Assembly (NCBI GenBank): GCA_031273845.1
Contig: JAISRC010000140.1
Location: 1-34,347, forward strand
Reading direction: 5' to 3'
Source of the DNA: Desulfovibrio sp.
GTDB lineage: Bacteria > Desulfobacterota > Desulfovibrionia > Desulfovibrionales > Desulfovibrionaceae
Length of the DNA: 34,347 nucleotides
Numbering within the stretch: the stretch's first letter is position 1; each line of letters starts with the position of its first letter. The notes below the pieces were generated by a model. That model was not told the DNA's origin and searched no databases. It saw only the letters and a list, made by a program, of their open reading frames with translations. Shown piece by piece: positions 1 through 6,746 of this stretch. The position numbers and the translations under genes were made by a program.

Positions 1-39
1 CGATAGCATTTGAGAGAAGAGTGTGTTATGGTGGGCCAT
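1..39 (-). pseudogene. 5' end of IS4-like transposase, cut by window edge
   Basis: Only the first 13 codons of a transposase lie in the window, reading leftward from an ATG at position 39 (MAHHNTLFSQ...). The same start and leader occur at the right end of the window in the opposite orientation, so this is a second copy of the same element. A Shine-Dalgarno AAGGAG sits upstream of the ATG. The family call rests on the longer right-hand copy. Whether this copy is intact cannot be seen. Confidence 0.6.
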
Positions 40-141
40 GTTCAAAATCTCCTTGAGCTGCAATGGTTTTGATAGCTTTTTTGTAGCATGAATCATGGAG
101 ATTTTGAACATATTTTTTAGCCCTTAGCCGGACAGCAATGA
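1..141 (-). mobile_element. Left IS4-like element, terminal part
   Basis: The segment matches, as a reverse complement, the sequence at about 34056-34190, with scattered differences. Identity ends near 140-142, within the motif CCGGACAGCAATGAA, which marks the outer end of the element. It holds the transposase leader and start. The leader carries a 13-bp inverted repeat (GTTCAAAATCTCC at 40-52 and its complement at 97-109). The element continues past the window edge. Inserted next to it is the tail of a chemotaxis receptor gene. Confidence 0.7.
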
Positions 142-252
142 AACGAGATTGTCCAAAGAACCACGGACGACATGCTGCAATCGTCCGCGGCCGTTCATGA
201 GCTGTCCGATACGGCGCAACAGTTGAACGCTGTCATGCTGAAATTGCTCTAA
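142..252 (+). pseudogene. C-terminal remnant of a methyl-accepting chemotaxis protein
   Basis: Starting exactly at the IS boundary, one frame reads NEIVQRTTDDMLQSSAAVHE... and ends in LKLL followed by TAA. This is the usual end of the cytoplasmic coiled-coil domain of chemotaxis receptors, after the signalling tip. Only 36 codons remain, with no start codon or ribosome binding site, and the upstream in-frame codon is a stop lying inside the IS. The fragment is therefore the 3' stub of a receptor gene interrupted by the element. Its stop codon abuts the first hairpin repeat. Confidence 0.75.
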
Positions 253-293
253 CGGCGAAAGCAAGTTTCGCCTGCGCCTGCGGGGCGGGCTTC
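246..293. repeat. Hairpin repeat family, copy R1 (partial)
   Basis: It contains the family hairpin GGCGAAA-N5-TTTCGCC followed by GCCTGCGGGGCGGGC. The copy overlaps both the stop of the receptor remnant and the last codons of the minus-strand cytidylyltransferase, whose C-terminus is thus written by repeat sequence. Confidence 0.7.
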
Positions 294-992
294 AGGAAAA
301 AACTCAATAATCTTCAACGGTTCTATGTCAGGGTGCAGAGGAAGCATGGCCAGCGTGCGGTAGTCTTCCGGGCTGTCCAGGTCCAGTTTGATGTCCGGCC
401 GGCGCAGGTGAACATCCTCCGGATCAAAGGTGTGGATTGTAAAGGCGTCCGCGTTGTCTGTGATGTAGGAAAAGCAGTGTTCCCTGTGCTTCGGGAGCAC
501 GGCTTTTTTATCCAGCAGGCGCAACAGACCCAAGGAGATGATTTCTGCGCCCAACCCGTCGGGATAAAGGTTGTTCAAGGGCACATGGTTGTATACATAA
601 CTGTCGGGGGCGGCCCCAAGAGCCTGCCTGTATCGGATCAGGGCGTCTATTTCTCCGCCCCAGATCAGGGGATTGTCGGCGCAGACGCGCACGATCAGCG
701 CGTCCGGCTCCGCGCCGATCAGGGCATCCGCCGCCAGCGTGAAACGTTTCAGCACATCCTGCTCCGGCCCTCGGAAGACTTCCACCCCAAGGGCGCGCAG
801 ATGAGAGGCCAGAACATCGTCCGGCGCGGCATCCGGGACGGCTGCGATGATGCGCGTCAGCAGGCGCGATTGCGCCGTGCGGCGCACTACCCAGTCTATG
901 ACCGGCAAAGCGTGCAGACTGAGCATCATCTTGCAGGGCAGTCGGCTTGACCCCATGCGGGCCTGAATTAACGCCGTTACGCTCATTTTCAT
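249..992 (-). CDS. SpsF-like cytidylyltransferase for a surface sugar acid
   Basis: A 247-residue protein of the SpsF/CTP-transferase-3 family, which activates acidic sugars as CMP derivatives before transfer to surface glycans. The N-terminal nucleotide-binding signature TALIQARMGSSRLPCK is clear and is followed by the conserved DWVVRR and CADNPL segments. The ATG at 992 follows a GGGGG stretch and puts the signature close to the N-terminus. A GTG at 1055 overlaps the stop of the upstream gene (GTGA) and is an alternative start. It is the last gene of a four-gene minus-strand operon. Its final residues (about AGAGETCFRR) are encoded by repeat R1, so the ancestral C-terminus was probably different. 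The exact sugar substrate is not known. Confidence 0.75.
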   Translation of the reverse strand: MKMSVTALIQARMGSSRLPCKMMLSLHALPVIDWVVRRTAQSRLLTRIIAAVPDAAPDDVLASHLRALGVEVFRGPEQDVLKRFTLAADALIGAEPDALIVRVCADNPLIWGGEIDALIRYRQALGAAPDSYVYNHVPLNNLYPDGLGAEIISLGLLRLLDKKAVLPKHREHCFSYITDNADAFTIHTFDPEDVHLRRPDIKLDLDSPEDYRTLAMLPLHPDIEPLKIIEFFPEARPAGAGETCFRR

Positions 993-1051
993 CCCCCGGC
1001 TTGCATAAATTTTAAACCGGCAACGACCTTTTCTCATGCCGCAACGGGCTT

Positions 1052-2077
1052 TCACCCGAGGTCCGTCCGCAACAGATCGAGAATGCGGGCGACGACCCGC
1101 GCTTTATTGCCCGTGAAATCGAACTGTTCCATGCGTTCGCGCAGGATGCGCCGCTCCTGCGCGCCCGCCGTGTGCAGGAAGGCCGCGCGCAGATCTTCCG
1201 CGCGGAAGGGGTTCATCACGCCGAGATAGATGAAGCCGTTTTCCGGGCGCGCAAAGCTGTGCATGTCTTCGCGTTCATGGTGCGCAAGGACTATCGCCGG
1301 AATACGCATGTGGGCCAGTTCGTACACCGTGCGCCCGGCGGAACATACGGCGAAGTCCGCCTTTTCCATCTCGGCGGACATGACGTTGGTCGCATGCGTG
1401 TAGGAGAGCAGGCGGGTTTCCGGGTCAATGCGCGCGAGGTGTTCCTGCAGGGCTTCCTTATGGGCGTAGCCGGGGCCGGCCACTATGCGCAGTTTCAGGC
1501 CGCGCTCCAGGCAGTCCGCGTAAAGCGCGTCCACACTTTTGCGGGTGAAATCTGACGAATCCGTGCCGCCGAAAGTGACCAGCGCCTGTTCCGCCCCGGC
1601 CCGGAACGCCTTGCGTTCGGCTTTGAGAAATTCGTCGCGCAGGCAGAAGTTCCGATGTCCGTATAAACGCCGGGCATCGTCGCCACCGGCGCGTTCGTAA
1701 AGGGCGTTGACAACAAGGTCGGCAAGCTCCGCGCCCGGCCCTTCATCCTCAAAGTTTACCAAGCGCAGTCCCCGCTCTTTCAGAGGGCGCATGTACTCTT
1801 CGCCGGTGTTCAGCATGTCGTTGATCACGAGGTCCGGCCGCAGGTCCCGCACGTCCCGCCACAGTTCGCCGGATTGCTGCTTCCGGGCGGGAAAGTCCGT
1901 GCCGGCCAGATCCACGGCGAAGTCTTCGCTTTCCCGGGTGCAGAGAAACTCCGTCTCACAACCCGGCATGGCCTCGGCCAGCATCATGGCGCGGTAAACA
2001 TGCCCGAGGCCGACGGCCGGGTAGCCGGTTACGACAAAGACGATACGCGGCTTTTTTCCCGTTGCTCCCGCTCTCAT
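1052..2077 (-). CDS. PseG/SpsG-like nucleotide-sugar hydrolase or glycosyltransferase
   Basis: 341 residues with a GT-B-like fold, as in PseG, the hydrolase that releases UDP from a diacetamido-trideoxy sugar, and in the related SpsG group. Visible features are the N-terminal GYPAVGLGHVYRAMMLAE loop (GxGHxxR type), the central VTFGGTDSSD motif and CSAGRTVYELAH in the C-terminal half. The ATG at 2077 overlaps the stop of the aminotransferase as ATGA, pointing to translational coupling. The longer ORF to 2281 only overlaps that gene. Its stop overlaps the possible GTG start of the next gene. The context suggests it acts between the transaminase and the cytidylyltransferase. True PseG activity is unproven because no pseudaminic acid genes (pseB, pseC, pseI) are in view. 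Confidence 0.65.
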   Translation of the reverse strand: MRAGATGKKPRIVFVVTGYPAVGLGHVYRAMMLAEAMPGCETEFLCTRESEDFAVDLAGTDFPARKQQSGELWRDVRDLRPDLVINDMLNTGEEYMRPLKERGLRLVNFEDEGPGAELADLVVNALYERAGGDDARRLYGHRNFCLRDEFLKAERKAFRAGAEQALVTFGGTDSSDFTRKSVDALYADCLERGLKLRIVAGPGYAHKEALQEHLARIDPETRLLSYTHATNVMSAEMEKADFAVCSAGRTVYELAHMRIPAIVLAHHEREDMHSFARPENGFIYLGVMNPFRAEDLRAAFLHTAGAQERRILRERMEQFDFTGNKARVVARILDLLRTDLG

Positions 2078-3270
2078 GCTCCTTGCCCCGAGCGCAGGCC
2101 GTCCAGGGTTTTTCTCGTGCAGTCCAGCATGTATTCCAATTGCGTTTCTGTCAGACCGTGCTGGAAGGGGAAGGATATCATGTGGTCGAAAAAGGCGTCG
2201 GCATTGGGGCAGTCGGCTTGCCCGAAACCCAGCTTCTGATAATAGGGATAGCGGTTCAGAGGATAATACTGCACCACGCATTTGATGCCGAATTCCCCAT
2301 ACATGCGGCGCATGAAAGCATCGCGCCGGCTTGTCGGGCCTTCCATACGCGCGGCCAGAAGGTGATAATTGTGCCGGGGGCCCGCTTCGCGGTGAAAGAT
2401 CAGTTCCGGCCGGTCGGCGAGCTCATCTATAAAACGGATGGCCCGTTCACGTTTTTGCGCGTTTATCGTCTGCACGCGGTCCAGAAGAACGCTGCCCAAG
2501 GCGCATTCCACTTCGCCGATGCAGTAGTTGGCCGGCTGCAGGCGTCTGCCGTCCAGCTCCGGAAAATCCAGATCACCCATGGCCGGTATCCAGTAATTCG
2601 GGCGATTCCCGGCATAAGCGCGGTGCCCGTTGTGGCGCAGCATGGGCACCGCTTCGGCGCGGCGCGCGTCCTTGAGCGTGAGCATGCCCCCTTCGCCCAG
2701 AGTGGTGATGTTTTTGTGCGAATGGAAGGAAAAGGTTCCGAAATCGGCAAAATTGCCCGCTTTTACGCCCGCATGCTCCGCCCCTATGGCCTGACAGGCG
2801 TCTTCGACCACCGCCAGTCCGCGTTTTTTCGCAAGTTCCATGATCGGCGGCATGTCGGCCACGAAGCCGTAGAGGTGAACGACGACAACCACCCTGGTGC
2901 GCGGGGTGAGCACGCGTTCGATATGTTCGGCGGTAGTGACCCGCGTATGCGGATCAATATCCGCGAAAATCAGCCCGGCTCCGCGCGCGGCGAAAGGGTA
3001 GGCCGAGGACGTAAAGGTGTGGGAGGGGATGACCACCTCGTCGCCCTGGTTCAGCAGGCAAAGTTCGGCCGCCGTCTGCAGGGCGGCCGTTCCGTTCATA
3101 AAGGCAAAGGCGTATTCCGCCCCGTTGAATTTTTTGAATTTTTCCTGGAAGGCGATCTGCCGGCCGCCTTGGGTCAGAGGGTCGGCATCGCGCATGGCCG
3201 CGACCACGGCGGCGATTTCTTCCTCGGTATAGCGTATGGCCCGCCCGCTGAAGTCGATTCTGATGTCCAT
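2074..3270 (-). CDS. DegT/DnrJ/EryC1/StrS-family sugar aminotransferase
   Basis: 398 residues of a PLP-dependent fold-type I aminotransferase acting on keto sugars. Visible family signatures are the FMNGTAALQTAAEL phosphate-binding region (about residue 57), PSHTFTSSAYP, VVEDACQAIGA with the PLP-binding aspartate (about 154), and FSFHSHKNITTLGEGGM, where the lysine forms the Schiff base with PLP. The C-terminal part contains QYYPLNRYP. It lies 54 bp after the iron-dependent dehydrogenase and overlaps the PseG-like gene. This suggests the dehydrogenase makes a keto or aldehyde group that this enzyme aminates. The Shine-Dalgarno is weak (AGGCC). The family call is firm; the substrate is inferred. 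Confidence 0.85.
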   Translation of the reverse strand: MDIRIDFSGRAIRYTEEEIAAVVAAMRDADPLTQGGRQIAFQEKFKKFNGAEYAFAFMNGTAALQTAAELCLLNQGDEVVIPSHTFTSSAYPFAARGAGLIFADIDPHTRVTTAEHIERVLTPRTRVVVVVHLYGFVADMPPIMELAKKRGLAVVEDACQAIGAEHAGVKAGNFADFGTFSFHSHKNITTLGEGGMLTLKDARRAEAVPMLRHNGHRAYAGNRPNYWIPAMGDLDFPELDGRRLQPANYCIGEVECALGSVLLDRVQTINAQKRERAIRFIDELADRPELIFHREAGPRHNYHLLAARMEGPTSRRDAFMRRMYGEFGIKCVVQYYPLNRYPYYQKLGFGQADCPNADAFFDHMISFPFQHGLTETQLEYMLDCTRKTLDGLRSGQGA

Positions 3271-3324
3271 ATACGGCCTGTTGCGGATTAGATTTTGATC
3301 GGGAGCATGCGGGGCGGAAGCGCC

Positions 3325-4407
3325 TCACATTGCCTTGAATATGGAAACAAGCCGGTCCCGGCTCAGAATCTCTTTATATTCCGGTCCCAGGGCATTGCTC
3401 AGGGGGTTTTCGTGGATGATGCCGGCTTGGTACAGGGCCTCGTAACGGTCATCGGGCAGGTTGCGGCATATGCCTTCCGGCATGTCTATTTTGTTTTTGG
3501 CTTTCATTTCCATGAGCAGGGCGCGTTCTTCGGGATAAAAGTCGCCGAGGGCGGACAGAGCGTAACAGTTAGCCTTGCCGTGGGGCAGGTGCAACACTGT
3601 GGAAAGAGCGGCCGAAACAGGATGGACCACGCCGGTGTTGCCGGCGGCCATCCCGCCCAGATAGGAGGCTACCATCATGTTTTCGAGATTTCCGTCGGCC
3701 TTCATGTCGTCGGGACCGAGAAAAATGTCCCGGCACAGGCCGACGGCCGTTTCCGAGAGACGGTCCACGATAATGTTGCGATAGCTGCCGCGCAGGGATT
3801 CAAAGCAGTGCATGAAGGTGTCCGTGCCGGTGAAAAAGAACTGGTCGCAGGGCGCGCTGCGCGTGAGTTCAGGGTCCAGCAGTATCTGGTCGTACACTGT
3901 GAAATCGCTGTTCATACCCAGCTTCAGCCCGCGTTTCCGATTGAGCAGCACGCAGGTGCGCGAGCATTCAGCGCCGGTGCCGGCCAGGGTGGGCACGCCG
4001 ATTTTGTAAACGGCGGGGTTTTTGACCAGTTCCCATCCCTGGTAGTCTTCCGCCCTGCCGGGATTGGTCAGCAGATTGGCCACGGCCTTGGCCGTGTCCA
4101 GCACGGAGCCGCCCCCTATGCCCGTTACGCAGCAGGGCGCTTTTGTGCCGAAATATGCCTTTGCCTCCCCGGTCAGGCTGTCTATGTTTTCCACAGTGGG
4201 CTCACTCGAAGTATCCACAAACACGACCTTGTCGCCTGCGCGTGCCGGCAGGGAAAGTTTTGCGTCGCGAAAAAAGCGATCCAGGTAAAAAAGCGCTCCC
4301 CCGGATTCCCGGCCGCGCCGGGCGTCCACCATGCCTCCGAGGGAGGCGAACGCGCCGAAGCCGAGCAGATAGTAGGGGACGTTTTTGGTATTGCGGGTGA
4401 CGGGCAT
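3325..4407 (-). CDS. Iron-containing alcohol dehydrogenase, resembling Kdo 8-oxidase KdnB
   Basis: 360 residues of the Fe-ADH (group III) family. The GIGGGSVLDTAKAVANLL nucleotide-binding segment is canonical. Likely metal ligands occur in TDTFMHCFESL, VVHPVSAAL and LPHGKANC. From memory the sequence resembles KdnB, which oxidises C8 of 3-deoxy-D-manno-octulosonate (Kdo) in the route to 8-amino-Kdo; this was not checked by alignment. It is first in the sugar operon, followed by a DegT aminotransferase, the same pair of chemistries as KdnB plus KdnA. I chose the ATG at 4407 (MPVTRNTKN). The ORF extends to 4524, but those extra codons run through repeat R2 and look non-native. An ATG at 4443 is a further alternative. 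Confidence 0.7.
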   Translation of the reverse strand: MPVTRNTKNVPYYLLGFGAFASLGGMVDARRGRESGGALFYLDRFFRDAKLSLPARAGDKVVFVDTSSEPTVENIDSLTGEAKAYFGTKAPCCVTGIGGGSVLDTAKAVANLLTNPGRAEDYQGWELVKNPAVYKIGVPTLAGTGAECSRTCVLLNRKRGLKLGMNSDFTVYDQILLDPELTRSAPCDQFFFTGTDTFMHCFESLRGSYRNIIVDRLSETAVGLCRDIFLGPDDMKADGNLENMMVASYLGGMAAGNTGVVHPVSAALSTVLHLPHGKANCYALSALGDFYPEERALLMEMKAKNKIDMPEGICRNLPDDRYEALYQAGIIHENPLSNALGPEYKEILSRDRLVSIFKAM

Positions 4408-4473
4408 GAATTCTTTACCGTTGTTGCGTTGGAGAGTGTTCATCAGAGAATGTTTCAATGCCGAAAATTCATC

Positions 4474-4508
4474 AGAGCATTTCAAAGTTGAGAATTCTCT
4501 AAGGCAAT
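4474..4508. repeat. Hairpin repeat family, copy R2 (partial)
   Basis: AGAGCATTTCAAAGTTGAGA...TCTCTAAGGCAAT joins the GAGCATTTC palindrome module directly to the AAGGCAAT end module, with the middle missing. It lies in the leader of the sugar operon and is read through by the artificially long form of the dehydrogenase ORF. Confidence 0.6.
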
Positions 4509-4541
4509 ACCATTCGTGACTCAATACCTTCGCTTCGTTGT

Positions 4542-4564
4542 AAAAAGGCGGGCCGAAGCCCGCC
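4542..4564 (-). terminator. Rho-independent terminator of the qrc operon
   Basis: On the minus strand a perfect 7-bp stem GGCGGGC-TTCG-GCCCGCC with a stable tetraloop is followed by TTTTT. It lies about 30 bp after the qrcD stop and separates the qrc operon from the sugar operon. Confidence 0.9.
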
Positions 4565-4594
4565 GGTTTTCATGGAGCCTGTATGCCGCGATAC

Positions 4595-5860
4595 TCAGTG
4601 GACCGGGCCGCCGCCGTTCAATTGCGCTTCCTGAGGAAAGATCGGGAGATAGCGGTAGGACAGGCTGAGCAACATCGCCCCGTAGGCCAGAACCAGTCCG
4701 CAGGCCGCCCATTCCACCCAGTTCGGGTTGTATGTGGCCCAACTGTCAAAGGGCAGGGAAGGCATAGCCAGAGTCTGCACGGTCATCACATAGCGGTTGA
4801 TGGTGATGCCCGCACAGTCCAGCAATCCCGCGGCATAGAGCAGGGTCGGATTGGCGCGCATGGATTTCGACAGCAGCATGAAGCAGGGTATGATGCCGCA
4901 GAGCACGATCTCGGCAAAGAGCAGCCATTTCCCGTAGATCCATCCGTAGAAGAAATCGCTGAAAGTCAGGCCGGAGCGGGGCGCTACGCTGAATACCCAG
5001 GCTCCCGTGTCCAGAATCTTGAAAACAAGATAGACCAGAAGCATGGTGCCGGCGATTTTGCCCATCAGAGCCTTGACGTCGTATGATACCAGCTTCCTCC
5101 CGGTCATTTTTTCCATGAGCGAGGCGATGAGCACGGTGAGCATGGGGCCGGAGGCCGCAGCGGACAGGACAAAGAGGAAAAAGGTCCAGGGCCAGATGAA
5201 AAATCCGTCGCGGAACGCGTAGGGACGTCCGAAAAGCACACCGTACATCCCCCCCAGAGAACCCTGGTGGAAGGTGGAAAGAAAGGCGCCCATGCCCGCG
5301 AACAGCGGCATGACCACATGCAGGTTGTGGGCCAGAGCATGCAGCAGGGGCTGCTTGTTGATTTGCTTCTGCTCCAGAATAATCGGGATGTATTCGATGA
5401 TCAGCACGATACAGTAACAGGTGATGCAGAAGATGACTTCCGTGAGCATAGAGTGGACGTTGGCATGCCAGTATCCGAACCAGGCCCGCACGGGCTGGCC
5501 GATGTCCAGCACCAGAATGATCATGGCCCCCGTATAACAGATGAAGCCGATGATCACAGCCAGATTGATGATGTTTTTCAGGGGATCAATATTCAGGATG
5601 TAGCGCAGAAAGCCTGTGAAAAAGGCACCCGCCCCCAAGGCTATGACCCCGAGGTCGAAAGTGATCCACAACCCGAAGCCGAAATAGTCGTCCAAGGCGG
5701 TCATGCCCAGTCCCCGGCTCAGGACAAGAAACGCCGCATACAGGCCGATGAGCAGAATCACGCTCATGGCGCCCATCCAGATCATGAACGGTTTCAGAGG
5801 GCCGCGTTCGCAGCCTTCAGGGAACAGGGCCGCGTCAAAGGGACGGTTGTCCATTGCCAT
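4595..5860 (-). CDS. qrcD: QrcD, NrfD-like integral membrane subunit of the quinone reductase complex
   Basis: 421 residues with about ten hydrophobic segments, for example MSVILLIGLYAAFLVLS near residue 34. It belongs to the NrfD/PsrC family, which binds menaquinone in the membrane. In the Qrc complex it takes electrons from the iron-sulfur subunit and reduces menaquinone; in D. vulgaris Qrc this is described as energy-conserving. A strong ribosome binding site (AAGGAG) lies 7 bp before the ATG. The gene follows qrcC by 46 bp and is the last of qrcABCD, ending shortly before a terminator. Length agrees with the family. Confidence 0.9.
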   Translation of the reverse strand: MAMDNRPFDAALFPEGCERGPLKPFMIWMGAMSVILLIGLYAAFLVLSRGLGMTALDDYFGFGLWITFDLGVIALGAGAFFTGFLRYILNIDPLKNIINLAVIIGFICYTGAMIILVLDIGQPVRAWFGYWHANVHSMLTEVIFCITCYCIVLIIEYIPIILEQKQINKQPLLHALAHNLHVVMPLFAGMGAFLSTFHQGSLGGMYGVLFGRPYAFRDGFFIWPWTFFLFVLSAAASGPMLTVLIASLMEKMTGRKLVSYDVKALMGKIAGTMLLVYLVFKILDTGAWVFSVAPRSGLTFSDFFYGWIYGKWLLFAEIVLCGIIPCFMLLSKSMRANPTLLYAAGLLDCAGITINRYVMTVQTLAMPSLPFDSWATYNPNWVEWAACGLVLAYGAMLLSLSYRYLPIFPQEAQLNGGGPVH

Positions 5861-5906
5861 TGTGCCGCTCCTTCAGCAATTTGCGCGGTTTCATCCGCAC
5901 AATGCT

Positions 5907-6734
5907 CTAGTGCTTCTTGGGCAGTATCTGCCGCGGTTTCTGCGTTTCCTCGTCCGGCACGTAATTGTCGCCGAGCCGGCGCACCCATTCCCGTTTGCTG
6001 ATGTAATAGACGGCAGTGTCCGTGCCCAAGCGTTCCAGCAGACGGAAGGCGTCCGCGTTCCCCCTGACCAGTTTGCTCACCGTGTGATCCGGATTGTTGA
6101 GGTCGCCGAACACGATGGCCCCGTTGGGGCAGGCTTCGGCGCAGGAGGTGACGTAGCCGTCTTCCGGCACGGCGCAATGCATTTTGTTATCCACGCCGCG
6201 CACATACACTTCTCCGCCTTTGGCCCGGATTTTGTCCTTGGCTTTCATGAAACGGTGGTGGCAGAAGCTGCATTTTTCCACAACACCGCGCGGGCGCGTG
6301 GACACGTCGGGGGTCAGGGACTTTTCCATGCCCTTGGGCCAGATGGGGTCGAACCAGTTGAAATAGCGCGCGTGGTAAGGACAGGCGGCCATACAGTACC
6401 GGCAGCCGATACAGCGCGGATAAATCTGGCTCACAATGCCGCCTTCCTCATTGCGCTCCGTGGCGACCACGGGGCAGACCGTGGCGCAGGGCTGTTCGGC
6501 GCACTGCTGGCACGGACGGGGCAGATACGCCGTTTCGTGGTCGGGAAAAGCCTTGTTGTTCGACAATTCAAAGACCACCAGCCAGTTCATGACGCGCAGC
6601 TTGTTCGAGGCGTCCGCCTGGGGCGCAAGGTTGTTTTCAGCCTGACAGGCTACCATGCATGCCCCGCACCCGGTACACTTGTCGAGGTCTATGGCCATTC
6701 CCCATTTGACGTTGAATTCTTTTTTAGCTGACAT
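5907..6734 (-). CDS. qrcC: QrcC, periplasmic four-cluster ferredoxin-like subunit
   Basis: 275 residues of the DmsB/PsrB type. Four cysteine groups are visible: CTGCGACMVAC near the N-terminus, CQQCAEQPCATVCP, CIGCRYCMAACP and the pair CSFCHHRF / CAEACPNG. The family relays electrons through iron-sulfur clusters from the cytochrome and large subunit to the NrfD-like subunit. The track's start at 6743 is a TTG; the ATG at 6734 (MSAKKEFNVKWGM), preceded by AAAGG, is the better start. It begins 12 bp after the qrcB stop. No export signal is visible, so it is probably carried out with the Tat-signalled QrcB, as in related complexes. Confidence 0.9.
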   Translation of the reverse strand: MSAKKEFNVKWGMAIDLDKCTGCGACMVACQAENNLAPQADASNKLRVMNWLVVFELSNNKAFPDHETAYLPRPCQQCAEQPCATVCPVVATERNEEGGIVSQIYPRCIGCRYCMAACPYHARYFNWFDPIWPKGMEKSLTPDVSTRPRGVVEKCSFCHHRFMKAKDKIRAKGGEVYVRGVDNKMHCAVPEDGYVTSCAEACPNGAIVFGDLNNPDHTVSKLVRGNADAFRLLERLGTDTAVYYISKREWVRRLGDNYVPDEETQKPRQILPKKH

Positions 6735-6746
6735 GGCACGCAACCT

